NCBI RefSeq assembly: GCF_901933205.1
Contig: NC_044573.1
Coordinates: forward strand, 89,052,546-89,116,545
DNA length: 64,000 nucleotides
Reading direction: 5' to 3'
DNA from: Camarhynchus parvulus
Taxonomy: Eukaryota > Chordata > Aves > Passeriformes > Thraupidae
Positions 47,074 to 60,445 of the stretch are shown in pieces; positions within the stretch are counted from its first letter, which is position 1; the number at the start of each line of letters is the position of its first letter. The notes below the pieces were generated by a model. That model worked only from the letters and a program-made list of their open reading frames with translations. It did not search any database and was not told the origin of the DNA. The translations under genes and the position numbers were made by a program.

Positions 47074-50000
47074 CTAAATTTTATGAGTATCATCTGTGTT
47101 GACCATTAAAAATGGAAGTTTCAAAGTTAATTGCAGTAATTCTTTCTCTGTGTACACAGCAGGCAGCTCCCTCAGTATTCATGGGTGCATCCCCTTAGGG
47201 CCCTATGTATGTCCCATTTGCTTAAGTGTTTGCCATCCTGGTCATTATTCACAAAAGATAAGACATCCTTTTTCCAGACTTTTCCTGTGATCTCTGCAGA
47301 CTGGGATTAGTTGCAGCTATTTATGTTGTCCCTCTATTTGGGAACAACAACCTGTTCTAATTTGCCCCCTCCCAGATTTATGTGAGAAGATAAGTGTTTC
47401 ATCTTGAAACAAGAATTCCAAGTATAAGTCTAGAGCCTATGTTGCATTCTGAAATAAACTTTTTTGTAATTACTTCAGTCTTGAGACCATGGTAACAAAG
47501 GGCAGCTGACATCATGGTATAACTTACACCTAAGTATATTTACAAATGGTTGAAAGAATACAAACAATGCAGAAAGAGAAATGTAACAAGAATGCAAACA
47601 CATAAATCTGGTGTGGAAGACACATTATTCACATCACGTCATGTTCTTATGATGCACGAGAACTGCATAATAATTTAATGAGTGTGTTTCTAGAATTGTA
47701 TATAGTATGTCTCAGCTGCCTCTACAGATTACAAATAGGGACACTGTATTAGTGTGGGGATGAGAAAAATGAGTTAAGGCATTCATTTTACAAAGCACTA
47801 AAATAGAACCATAATATCAAATCAATGTCAGCTACCTTAAAATATGTATAGTAAAAATGTGATCAATTTAGGCTTACTCATGGCTTTGCTGGCAAGCTTT
47901 CAAGCTGATTTGAGTAAGAGCATCATATTACAAAAATGGGGCTGAGCTTTATTTGAGACATTTCATCCAACCTTCTCCTTTTAAGAAGATATTTGTTGGT
48001 GCCTACCATTCTGCAATATGACCACCCTTCAAAATCTTTCTGTGAGAAAGATTTCAAAATACTGTGTGAGAAGCTGCAGGTTCTTTCAGTGGGATTGAGT
48101 GGCAGCAATTCTAGCACAGCAATTCATTCCCATCTTCCATGCTCTTGCCAGGTTCTCAGAGATCATTTAATGAATTAATATTTAGCACTCTATAAATTCT
48201 CTCAACTAAGTACCCAAAAGAGTGCCATTACATTCACAACGTGTTAAAAAGTGAAATTTTGGGAGCAAACATGGGGGATCTTGAACAATCATAAAACGAG
48301 ATAACAGGCTTTTTGAGGTAGAAATTTGCAGAAAATAAGGCTTCAATCATTCCACTGGCTGTGATGAAGAATCTCATCCTTTGAGTCTAGCCCCTGTCAT
48401 TTTCTGTCAGCCTTGAAAATACAGATGTAAGACACACATCTGTTGTTGATGCAGCACCATGACCACAACAAGGTGATCAAAAAGTACAGCACCACAGAAT
48501 GGGTGCCCTTGTGTCACCCATGCATCTCTGCCACATCAGGTTCAGCCTTCACCACCTAGGGCTGAGCTTGGTTTCCTTGCTGATCTGACTGGGAACTAAT
48601 CTTACTGAAGTCTTGGCTGAGAAATGAACACCTGAAGCACGACTTGAGCCAATGCAAGAGCAGGGATGGGAACATGCACTGATAGCTGGGACAACAACAT
48701 TCTGCAATTAGACTGCTTTTAGTCCACCATGAAACTGCAGGATAAATGCACGCCAAAAACCCCAACAGTTCTAAACGCTAAAGAGCTGCATTGCTCTCAT
48801 TTAGGGACTATGGGTAGAGAGTTTGATTCCTGAGCCATGGAGTTTTCCATCAACAGCTATTTCTCATCCTCTGGAAGAAGTCTCTGAATTACAATACCAC
48901 AGGTCCTGCCTTGCACAGAGACACAAGAGTAAGTTTGTCTGCCTGCTTGAAACAAATACAAATTGCTGCACTACCAGGCATGACAATAATATATCTGTGA
49001 AAAGAAAACCACCTACACAAATTAACTATGTGCCAGTCTTTTCCTGACACCTGTTTAAGGATAATACTACAGTGAGAGGACACTCTAACATCAACATGAA
49101 ATGCAATTAAATGAGAAATCAAGATCTGAGGTTTGTTGTAGGTATCATTGCTTTTTTCTGGACGATGGCCCAAACCAGGGAGACTGTTTATCATCAGCGT
49201 GAGAGAACATGCCTTGAAAGGGACAACACCCATTTGTTACTATGGTACAGTGGGTCTGCCTTAAATCACACAGACTAACAAACCAGCCAGCAGCAGTAGC
49301 TCATGGGTACTGGGCATTTTCAGATGGGCAGAGTAAATCTATTGTCAGAGATAAACCACACTTCATCATCTTTCCCCTTCACAGAGGGAATCAGGAAGAG
49401 CAATAACAGAATATTCAATTTACAGAAACACCTTTGAAACAGTTGTTGAAGGACTGTTAAGATGTTTGCAGAGTATTTTGTAGACAATCTACAGACTCAC
49501 ATAAAAAACAATATATTATAGCTTGAAAACCTATGCATACACTTAGTTTACACAGATTAAGTGTGAATTACTAAGTGAATTATTCTCAACTTTAATGCTT
49601 CTCAGCTGTGTTCTTCTGGTGACAGAAGCATAAATACTATGCTACATCCTACAGTGTTATGCCAGCGCTACTGGTGGTGTGTCCTTATTTTTGCCTATCT
49701 TTGCAGTAAAGTGTGATGTGACCTTGAGACATTGAGATTTTTCCTCTAAGTCTGCACCCCCTGTCAGTCCCAGGAAAACTGGGCTCCCTCCTTGCAGAGG
49801 TCTACTCCACTTGTCTGACTGGAGGTGGGCTGTGTAGCTGTCCTATCATTTCTAGGGTGGCTCTGCACTGATGATGTCCAGAATACTGTGAGAGATTCCC
49901 TGCACCTCAGACATACATTTCACAGCAAAAAAAAAATCTACTTATTTATGTTCTTTGTTACCCCTACATCCAGTTTTGTCCAGATCTGCGCTTCCTTATC

Positions 50001-53000
50001 TGGCAGCTGTAGAACTGTTCATAGCCATGGGGTCTCCAGTGCCAGGACAGGGCCCTATCTCTCATCATCCCTCGCCTGCATTCCTCTGTGCTGTGTCTCA
50101 TTTTTCCATTTCTCAAGGCTGATGCTATCACACCAGGGTTGTATTTCTCTACACTACATCACTGTGTTAGAGCTATAAATACCTCATTCCACATATAGGA
50201 TAACTGTCTGCTAAAATATCTATACAGAAACATGGTTGTACAACACAAAGACACACAAAAGCAAAAGAAATTAACCACAGACACCTGGTCAACCAGAAAA
50301 ACTGCTGTCACAGCTAGACCAAGTGAAACCAAGCTACAAACATGTAAAAAAAAACTCAGACAGAGCAAGCCTAACAAACCACAGTCGCTCTGCCTTGCAG
50401 ATCCCATACAAAGATCACGGTCTGCTGTCTGAGAACAGCAATCCTGTGCTGCAAGGATAAGGCTCTCATTCCTAGATCTGTACATTCTGAATCCTGTTTT
50501 TTTATCTCCCTTCCTCTGGGGAAAAAAAAATCTTCCTTCTCTTGACAGAACAGAACAAGTCACCACATTTAACTTCTCTGTAACTCACTTGCTCCATGCC
50601 TGCTGATATCTTACCCAGCAATTCCCACCATTTAGAGAACAATTGCAATGTGATCACCACTTGTCTACTACCAGACAGAGGCTTCTAGGGCAAGCCAGTG
50701 TGTCTCCAGAGGGAATCCCTTCCTGAGAGGCAGAATGAAAGAGGAGAATCAGATTTGCATTCAGTGTTAATCAGGACAGATTCATGAGATTAATGACAAT
50801 GAACTTATGAGAGATGTGAGAACTATTAAAAATCCTTTTGTTCATGTACAGCAGGAATTTTTACTTGCAATTCTACCTTCTAAAAATTCACTATTTGACT
50901 TCTTTGAATCGTGCTTCAATTTACAGTCAGACACAAAGGGCAGGTTTCTGGTCTCCTAGTCAGTGCTCAGGAAGCAAATAAGCTCCTGCAGCACCACAGA
51001 GTGGGTTCATCCTCATTGTCTTCACATCCAGTGAGCACAAACACAGCACCTCTGAACATCTGAATTCCTTATGGGAATCCTCAGTGCCTTGCATAGATTT
51101 AAGGAAGTAAAGAGGAGGTGGAGGGGGCATTTTGAATAACACTACACAACTAAGTTTTTTGACACTAGGGATTGGAAACTACACATTTTCTGTTTTGATT
51201 CAGGCATTCAAAAAGTCATTAAAAATGTTCTGTGTAAAATGGCAACATGTATGCAAACTTGTGACTGTTTCTGCCCTCACATGACTCAACCCTTTCCCTC
51301 TCATAGTGCCCTGGTTACCACTGTTTTGCCAAAACAGAAATTATCCACTCAGATTAATAATTGTGCCATGTCTAGGCATGCTAATTAGTAACTCTGAGCT
51401 GCTATTACCTGCTCACTAGCTATCAGAGTCCAAACTGCAGTGTTGGGTGTCTTGGTTTGCTTATCTCTGGAGCACTGAGTGAGGATGCAGGAAGCACCGT
51501 AGATCATGCCCATGAATATTAGAAGTCAAATTTTAAGTATCCCACTAAACAATTTGATCTCTCATTAGAATAATGGTATAGAGACCTCAAAATTGTACAT
51601 CCTTGATGTTGAGACCAGATTGTTTTAAGCTGTAGCCTCACTCTCAAACTGCAGCTTCACAAAGAGACTGTGAGACAAGGCACAGCTTTGTAGTCGTTGC
51701 AGCAAAATACAACTTAGCAATGCAAGCACTTCCATATTTTTGTTTCTGAATGGCGCTTTGGCAACCATGACATTGCACAGTCCTACATTTCAAGAGACAT
51801 TTCTGCTCAGCAGCATTTTGGGGATGTTTTGTTTGGAATTTCAGGAACTTTTCAGAGCCTTTCCTTTGCTGGTGATCACTGGCAGCAGATGGCTAGAGCA
51901 TTGTGTCTTATTTTCTAAGATGCTCACCCAAATTATTCTGTTGTCTCCATTCTGGTATGTCTCAGTGATGTAAATTTTGACTAAAGGTCAAGCAAAGTCA
52001 GTTGAAGGACTTCTGATGTCAGTAGATGCTGAGTTATTATAATTGTAAACTGGAACACTTCTGTGTCTTATCTTTCTGTCCCATTCTCATACCACACAAA
52101 TAACATGAAGCAAGCTTTTATTTCACTAACAAGAACTACTGTGGCAGATTCTGTCTACAGCCGTTGCTTCATGATCTCCCACATAATTCTCACTGATTTT
52201 CCTCCTTGCATCACTCCTTTAATTTCTGTACCGCCAGTCAAGTATACGAATACTCCACATTATTTGTATACTATTTCAAAACAATCCATCTCAATTTTCT
52301 TTTTCCTTTTGGGTGGTTTCCATGAGGGCAGTTGCTCCATCACTAACTGTGGTAGGTTTCTCCAACCAGGCAACCACCCAAGAGTCTGTAATTAAATTTG
52401 ACTCATGTTTTCAAGCGTGGATAAGATTCAGGACATATTGACTTATCTCTCCCAGGATCAACCTTCAGGATGTTTTTAAACTACCATCCACCAATGCTGT
52501 AAGCAAACCATTTTTGTTATTTTACTTGTGAATGTGATTTAAACAAATATTTTTGGTGTAAGGCCTTTCGCAAGTTCTCTCCTTGGCAATTGTTTCCTGC
52601 ACTATTTAAACACATCCAAAACTGAAGTCTGACTGTACAGAGAAGTTTAACTCTTTATTGCTAAAGTGTAGCTGACCAATGGAGGTTACTGAGCCTACAT
52701 TGCCAAGAGTGGCTGCCCCCAGCCAGCACTGGCCTCAGCACATCCCCATGCTGCCTCCAGTGCCACAGGATTCTCCCCATGCTTTGCAGCATGCCCTGTG
52801 CATCAGGAGCTGCCTGCACAAAATGCAAAGCTTTCCATATACAGCTCAAAGTCAGGGTAAAAAAGCTTCTACACAGCATTTGTGGTTGTAACAGCCATTA
52901 CTCAACCACTGCACCAACACATCTCTGGCCAGAGCACTTCATGTTGCTCAGACAAGAGAAAGGACTGGGAAATTGGTTTATCTGCAATGGAAGATGGGAT

Positions 53001-54382
53001 GTACTGGCCTCATAATTCAATCAAAAACAAACAGGAATGGAAAATTAATAATTATCAATAATAAATTGCATAATTAATTACAATAATGTCTCATAGCCAA
53101 ATTCATAGTCACAAAATATTTTCAAATTATACTACTTTTAACAAATTTGTCCTCCTGTCCCAACTTTGCCATGCATATGAATAGGACCATTTATAGGAAA
53201 AGGAAAAAACCTACAAGAGAGTCACTAACATTTCAAATTGATTTCTTCTGTTTTAATAATCATTATCGACCCTCCTTGGGGGAGTAATTTCCTGGTGCTG
53301 GCAGAGGAGGCCTTCTGCAGAGCAGCCAGGCTCTTCAATATGGTTTATTAACATAGTTAAAAGTCAACTTTTATGACCATCATTTCAGAAACATCCATAC
53401 TTACAAATCATTCACTATTTCTGAGGAGAAGATCATGCCTCAAAATGAAATGAGCACATATAACCCAAAAGGATCTGTCACTGCTTCAATTGTTTAAGGC
53501 AAAATGCACATTTTTTTAAACCAGATTTCTTTGAAGAAGCAACTGGTAACTGACAATTCAGTTACACTCAATATTTTTCTATGAAGTTACTTTACAAACA
53601 CTTTGTCTGGTTTTAATCTTTTCAAACCACACTTAACATTCTACTTTATGAAGCAGTCAGGCATGAGCTTATGGGTCTGCTGGGCCATAAAATAAAAAAG
53701 TAGTGTCATGAAAATAAAATGCAATACAAATCTCCACAGCTCACTCTCACATGCCTTTAATGTCAGCACTCACATAATTCTTATTCTAGTACTTTACACT
53801 TCTAGTCCCTCAAATTTTCCCCCAGAGTGCTGTAGTGGATAGTGCTGATCCTTCTTCTGTTTCTTGGTTTCAGCATCTCAAATCAAAAATGTTCTGAAAG
53901 AGAGACATCAGACCTGCTGGCCAAGGGAAGAGTTGTTTAAGAAATCCGTGGTGAAGCTCATAATGCCCTAAAGAAGCATGAGGGTGAGAAGAAGGGGTGT
54001 GAAGCACAGAGGAAGATCACCAAGCTGGAATCTGGACAAGACTCATGTACACAAACCTGCCATCACCCATGGGGCACTGCCAGGCCTCTCTCCTCACATC
54101 CCACTCCTTATTACACTGCCTGACATTTTATGTCTTATATGGGAAACAGAGGCTAAAATAGATTTCACAGGGAGGGGACCATCAAGGGACAATGAAAAGT
54201 GCATCCCATTTACACGAAATAGCATGGAAATACACCTTGCAGAAAGAATCTGAAGAGGCTAAATGTGCAGTTAAAATTTGTTTACCCACAGAAAAGCTTT
54301 AGACAATACCAAATAACTCTCTCCAAATGAAGGAACTGTAAACATTTACACTGAGATAATTAGCACAGTGGACTTCAGGGTG

Positions 54383-54402
54383 TGTAAATATATATATTTA
54401 CA
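54383..54402. repeat. Perfect 20-bp AT palindrome
   Basis: TGTAAATATATATATTTACA equals its reverse complement and contains opposed TGTAAATA (forkhead-like) words. It may be only an AT-rich coincidence. Confidence 0.85.
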
Positions 54403-56885
54403 TTTAAAGGATAATTATTTATGGATTTCATTTGTATTTCAAAATGGACAGAAAGTTCTCCTTTACAAGCCTAGCTTTTCCTTTACTATGCTGAACAATA
54501 TTAAAAGTTATTAAAATCTTCCTGAGTGAGCAAGTGAGACACTGACCCCTACAGCCAAGAGGCTCTTGAGTAAGCTTAAAATACATTTTTTCCTGTGTAA
54601 GTGACTGGAGTGTGCAAAGCATTGATAGCATAGCACATTAGGCAGACAAAAATGAGTGGACAAGAAAAGCTTATATGAATGGATTGCCAACATTCTACTT
54701 CAAGACACGAATGCTGGCAAGAGTAACAACTTTAAATCTCATTACCCCTCTCTGTAGTTGCTCTTGGAGACTTTTTTTACTGTAGAAAAAAAAAAGTAAA
54801 CTCTGTTTCCATGAGATAATGTACCTAAAACCCAAACAAGTAGGCCATAGTCCCCAGTTTCAGTGTGACTCTGGTTAAAAGGACATACCAGTTTTGTTTT
54901 TACTGCATTGAGATCAGGATTAAATTCAATCTTTTCTTCATACATACATTTAAAGAAAGCATCAAACTAAGACCACATTTCTTAAATATGGCCTGTAAGT
55001 GCACGAATTATAAATGCTTATAAATGTGTGGTGTTGTGTTATCAAAGCATGTACAATCGATGAACTGCAAATCTGTTGTTACACTAAAAACTTCCGTGCA
55101 CTACAAACCATTGAGGAGTGAGGCAGGAGTGCCCTCTTGTGTTTACAGAGGAACGATCGTAATGGTCATCCCATTCAAAATCACTGAGCGGGGAAAATTC
55201 ATCCACTCCTGTATCAAGCATCTCCAGACTGGCTGCAGGTCAGGTGTACATGTCTGATCAACATTGCAAAACTGATTGCTTACTAGTTCAAACAAGGTTT
55301 CAGCCTTTTGTTCTGTCATGCAGTATCGTGCAGCACATTTCTCCTCCACCAGCTCTTCTGCTGCAACCTTCAGCAATCCCTGGCTTTGCACAGGCCATAG
55401 CCCTGTCCCATGCAGTGTGTGGAGAAACACGGGCAAGAGCCACTGCCTCGCTCCCTACCTGCTGTTCCCCCCCAGTGCCTGCAAGGCAAGCCCTGCCTTT
55501 CTTGCAGAAATGTAGGTACAAAGTAAGATCAAGTTACTGCACATCCTAGCGAGGTCTGTAGTAACTCAAAGTAGGGCAACAGCAGGAGAGGGACACATGG
55601 ACCTGGACCCACGTGATTCCCAAAGGGAGAGGACATGGATAACCTCTTAGTCTGCTTCTGCCTACAGCCAGTCAGGTAGGCTGGGTGAGGTTTTCAAACG
55701 CTATGACACTCCTAGTAGAATACGTATTAATTATGCTAAAGCTATCTTAGTTTATCCCTTACTCGCATGTAATAGACAAACCCTACAATCAGGCTTTGTG
55801 ACAAACTCCCACTGCAGTCCATAGAAACTGCTTAAACATGCCAATAAACTGCAGAATCTTCAAGAGAAATGAAAGATAGCAAATAACAGGGCAACTGGCA
55901 CCAGCCAGGGTCATATGGTAATTCTGGCAATTGTGACAGCTCCTGTGGGAATAGTCAGCTGCATTACAGCAAATATTAATGGTTTTCACTGTGCATGTAG
56001 CAACCAGGGCCACTCAGCAGCTTCTTCAGCCCCATCTGGCATCCTAAGTTCCCCTACGTAACAACAGGCTGCCCGTGGGCAGTGGGCTGCTTGCCTCATC
56101 TGAGAACAGGCAGTGGCCAGACCTTTTTGTATCTTGCACAACATCACAACAGGCTTCCACCTAGGAGTTCCTCTGGAGGAGGCCAAGTCAGTTGCTACTC
56201 CCAGGAGGGATGCACTCAGATCTGATCACTGGTGCCTCTGAAAATTCCCCCAGCACTGCTTTTTTGAGAAGGAATAGAGAACCTCCTGATCATCCATTCC
56301 TGGCTCCCAAGAGGGCCTAGCTTAGGATTGCAAAGGATGCTGATGGGAGTACACCCTGAGAGTCTGGCAGCAAATGGAGATTAAGGAGCACCAGAGGATT
56401 CAAGTCAACTCAAGCTTCAGACCACAATTCCTCTGCTCTGCAAAGGCCCTGTGTTTAGAAACAGTGTGTGCTCATTACCTCTGGCAGAGCAATTGCTTCA
56501 TGTCACATGAAGTGCATGAAGAAATCTCGTCTGCCTATTAGCTGCATGTTCCCGGTGCTGACAAGGAGTGGCAGCCTTGTCCCATCCTTTCCCTACACAG
56601 CATATGTAAAACTGAGGACCAAAAACCAGGATGGCCTTGTCTTACCCTCTCTCTGCTTTGAGCACACAGAGGGAGCCTGCAAGTTCTGAAATGCTCAGGT
56701 TTTTCCCTCTGTTGCCCTGAGAGACTGGATGAGCTCCTTTGAGTTCTGGTGAATATCCAAGAGAGCACAACCAGGCAAAGCAGGTTAGATCATAGGAGGG
56801 CCTTCAGCAGAAGCCACCTGGTATGAACACTTCCATGACAAAATGATGCAGTCTCTCCACTATCAGGAGGCCTGTTACCTGCTCC

Positions 56886-56923
56886 AGTCAAGAATATCAG
56901 GACAAGTCAAGAATATCAGGACA
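56886..56923. repeat. Perfect 19-bp tandem duplication
   Basis: AGTCAAGAATATCAGGACA is repeated twice head to tail with no mismatch. Confidence 0.95.
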
Positions 56924-57925
56924 GGGAATGTGTGCTTGTCTACCTGGTAAAAATTTGCAATGCCATGAGTTCCCTCCTAAGAAGTCATCAATATTAGTTT
57001 ACTTTCTCTTAAAGTTAACAAATTACTTACACAGTTCAAATGGCTTATTTGGGTTTTAATGAATATTATCATGGTTATAGGATTAACTATGCTGCCTGCC
57101 TCTTTCTGTTCTTTACAAATACAAACTCCCACCATCAAACATTGAACACATTAATCTTATATATCCTAGGACACAGCATCACAATTGTGTTGCTCATTAG
57201 TAGGACCAGTCAGAAGTTTTACTGTTCTGAATATAAATTGTTTCTTTAATTTAATTTTATTTAGACAGAGAAAATGTCTTCTTCAGTATGAGACTAAATA
57301 TCAGTGAACAACAGACTTCTTAAACATCAAATATTGTTTATTTTAATGGTTGAATCCTTGCATTTAGGCATAATTGATTAGGGAGTACACCACATTTTGG
57401 AGGGATCAGGCATGAGGTTTCACATCATATTTAGAGCAGCCTGAGTGTTAGCTGTCAGGGACATCACCCTGCTCAACAATTCCCCAGCCCAGAGTTTTTG
57501 TTCCCACCACTTCCTTTCTGTTAAATCTAGTGGTTAGTTTAAGTCAGCTCAGGTGGCTGATTTGCTAGAAAACTAAAGCAGAAGAAAAATTAAAAAATGT
57601 TTTCTACTGCACCAGGTAGTTGCTTGTAGCATCCTGCAGTAGTGACAGGGGAGGAGGGAAGAACAAGGTGATCCCTTTGCACAGGAGCTGCTAAGTTCTA
57701 CTTAACTGTAAAGTTAAAACACTGTAGAAAGTGCTGTTTGATCTCTCCTTGTATGAGAAAAACTGAGCTGCTGAGAGCAAGACACACTCACTCACAAAAC
57801 CTGCTAACTTTTAAGAACAAGACAACATGGATAATAATAAAATATTTGAAAATACCTGCATCTTTGCAAATTTCATAGGAGGAAAGACTTATGCACCATA
57901 GTAAGTGAAGAGCTGATGCACAATT

Positions 57926-57990
57926 ACATCTGTTGCTAAGGTAGTTGTTACATTTTCCTACATCTGTAGCTAAGGTAGTTACATTTTCCT
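57926..57990. repeat. Tandem duplication, about 31-34 bp unit
   Basis: Two copies of 'acatctgt(t/a)gctaaggtag' plus 'ttacattttcct' lie head to tail. The first copy has three extra bases and there is one substitution. A third partial 'acattttt' follows. Confidence 0.9.
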
Positions 57991-60270
57991 ACATTTTTAA
58001 TTTTTTTAAATTGTATCTGTTTTAACATGAATACAATTATTAAAATAGTATGTACGCCTATTTGATTTTCTTACTTTATCAAATGAAACATTCCAAGCAG
58101 TTGAAGAAGTGTCTGAGAAATATCCACTTCAAATAGAGTGCCTCTTTCTTACCCAGAATTCTGTACTTATCATATCCAGATTTAATTCCAGATACTGGAA
58201 TGCAGTTCTACAACTTCTATTTTGTTATAATAGCTCACATGGTATTTCATTTTAAAAATAACAAAGCAAATATGTGTTGTTTTTCCTGACTCTGTAGAGT
58301 GTGATTTTAGGATATTGTAAGGAATAAGATACAATTTGTAAGAAAGGCTCTGAAAGATGGCAATATTAAGAATAGTTCTGGTAAAAATCAAATAGATCAG
58401 CAGCCTTGTATTCTCTAAGAGTCAGAAGCAGCCTCTTGTTAAGGAACATGAAGATATATTTCCTATTTAAAAATGGATTTGACATTTAATTTGCCAAGGC
58501 TGTATAAATATGACAGAAAGCCTTATTTTCCCTATGCCTCATTAATTAATGAAGTGATTGCAAGTGATAGCAGTAAATGGCTGGGTCATACAGCTGTGAG
58601 AAGAACATTAAATAGCAGTTTGCTCTTCTCCCATCTTGTCACTTCAATGCTTTCATCTCACCCGAATCTGTTCATCTCATCACTTAAGGATGAGAAAAGC
58701 CAGTAAGATAAGTAGCAATTATACAGCAATTAAATAAAACATATTCTCTTCCAGTAATATGCTGTTTATGTGGAACAATATAGAAGAGATGTAAACACAG
58801 AGAAAATGCTCTTCCCAACCACTAACAAAGACTCACACTGAAATTTCCCTTAAGTATTTTTGGGCATGCTGCTGCAGTAGCTCAAGATAATGAATGCTTC
58901 TCTTGCCCAATAAAATAGTTACAATGATGTACTCCTAGAGACAGCACACAGAATTGCCTTTGTAAATAAAGGAAAAACTAGCTGATTTAATTTGAAATTA
59001 TTAATATTAACTAGTTTGCCTGCCTTAATACACCAACTTTGTCTCTTCTTTTAGCTAACCAGGTGAAGAAGGTTTGAGGGATTTCTTGCATAAAGCTTAG
59101 TTATGCTTTACTGGTAATTTTAGCCATATAAACTGATTAGATTATGGCACCAAACCAAGTATGTCAGTATAAGCAACCATTGTACTTTTAGGTTAACTTT
59201 GCAGCAGAAACACCACATATCTGCCACAACTGTGCTCATCTTCAGAAAGGGGAGATACCTAAAAATGAAGATATTGTTAAAAACAAAAGTAACAGAACAC
59301 TCAGTACACATTAGATCCTCACAACTGGTATGAAGACAAACAGAAAACACTGTCTTGAAGGCACAAAATCACCATTCAAGGCTTGTAAAAGGGCAATAGG
59401 GAGCTTACATTACACATCAGAGTAACACTGTTTAGTTATCAAAACTAACAATATATACCTTTTCAAATTCATGAATCTGACCCTCATGAGGAAGCCTGTT
59501 CAGAGAATATTAGGCCATGTAATTGCATTAATTATTTTGCTCTTGTGTTCTGTGTGAAAAATCTGGGGAAATTCCCTGCACCACACCACTTTTGAGGCTT
59601 TCATGAGGGAAATTGCTTCCAACTTCTTGAAGATGCTGCAGTTTCAACACGAACAAATGATGCTTTAGAGGAAGCTAGTGAAACTCAAACTTCTAATTGT
59701 GGTGTGTGAGCTCCTTCTTGAAATTGCTCTAGTGCTAAAGAAGGCAAAGTAGCAAACAGAATTATAATGTTTTGAACAGGTTCTACAGAAATCCAGAAAA
59801 CTAAACCCCGCTAAGCTTTACATCTATTCCAGGGAAATTAGCAAAAAGCTTATTATAAAAATTAGAATTAGTGTGTATCTAGATAATTATGATCTGTAGG
59901 GCAATGGTCAGAACACACTTATCATAAAGATTGTGATAAATTGATCTAGGGCATAGGTTCCCTAAAGCCTCCAGGCAAATGCATTTAAGAAAACTAAGCA
60001 GAAGTGAGATAAAAGGTAAAAGAAGGGAAACAGAAGGTAGAAGCAAATGGTTAATTTTCATGTGGAAGAAAACCACCACAGGAATCTGCATGACCTACAC
60101 TGGTGAACTTACTGAATTATGTGAAATAGGTGGTATGCAGAGGGTTAAAAAAAACTTGTAATCATTTATTTATTGCTGATGTGAAAGTAGCTGCAAGAGC
60201 TTAAAAAGGTTGAGTGAGTACAACAGCAAGACATGAAATTTGACACAGACCAATATAAAGCACCACTCAC

Positions 60271-60423
60271 CAAGGAAAGCAAACACAACAGCAAATGCAA
60301 AACGATGGGCTCCAGCCTTTATTGCTCTGATGTGAGAGCCCATGGTTATGACAGACAGCTCTGTGGAAATGTCAGCTCCATGCATAGAGCCAGCCAAAAA
60401 AGGACACCGGAGTTTAGGAAGTG
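60271..60423 (-). other. Candidate internal coding exon (hypothetical), 153 bp
   Basis: On the minus strand a T-rich tract (from the A13 run at 60433-60445) ends in 'gttacttag', a strong acceptor form. The donor is 'ccttg|gtgagt', a perfect GTGAGT. Between them 153 bp stays open in the frame whose codons are split as phase 1 at both ends, so the exon would be symmetric, with 50 complete codons between the split ones. The peptide includes PKLRCPFLAGSMHGADIS and ends in AGAHRFAFAVVFAFLG, a possible membrane-spanning end. I do not recognise the protein, and no partner exon was found. A shorter version from an acceptor at 'tttccacag' (exon from about 60357) is also possible. Good splice pairs around short open frames arise by chance in tens of kilobases, so confidence is low. 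Confidence 0.2.
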
Positions 60424-60432
60424 CTAAGTAAC

Positions 60433-60445
60433 AAAAAAAAAAAAA
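60433..60445. repeat. A13 homopolymer
   Basis: Thirteen A on the plus strand. On the minus strand it forms most of the pyrimidine tract of the candidate acceptor. Confidence 0.95.

Larger units (their letters stand above)
43156..60264. other. Non-coding stretch, no gene recognised
   Basis: Largely unique-looking sequence. Open frames such as 45735-46082, 49825-50178, 50159-50566 and 52063-52395 are short, Cys/Ser/Phe-rich and unrecognised. Small tandem duplications, an AGC run, a MIR-like fragment and an AT palindrome are listed separately. A GC-richer patch near 53.27-53.33 kb might be a conserved non-coding element, but I cannot test that. Confidence 0.5.

Noticed and set aside
49690..49760. 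'gtgatgtgaccttgaga' considered as another MIR-like fragment
   Set aside because: The match is limited to one short word. The neighbouring sequence does not follow the MIR or L3 order.
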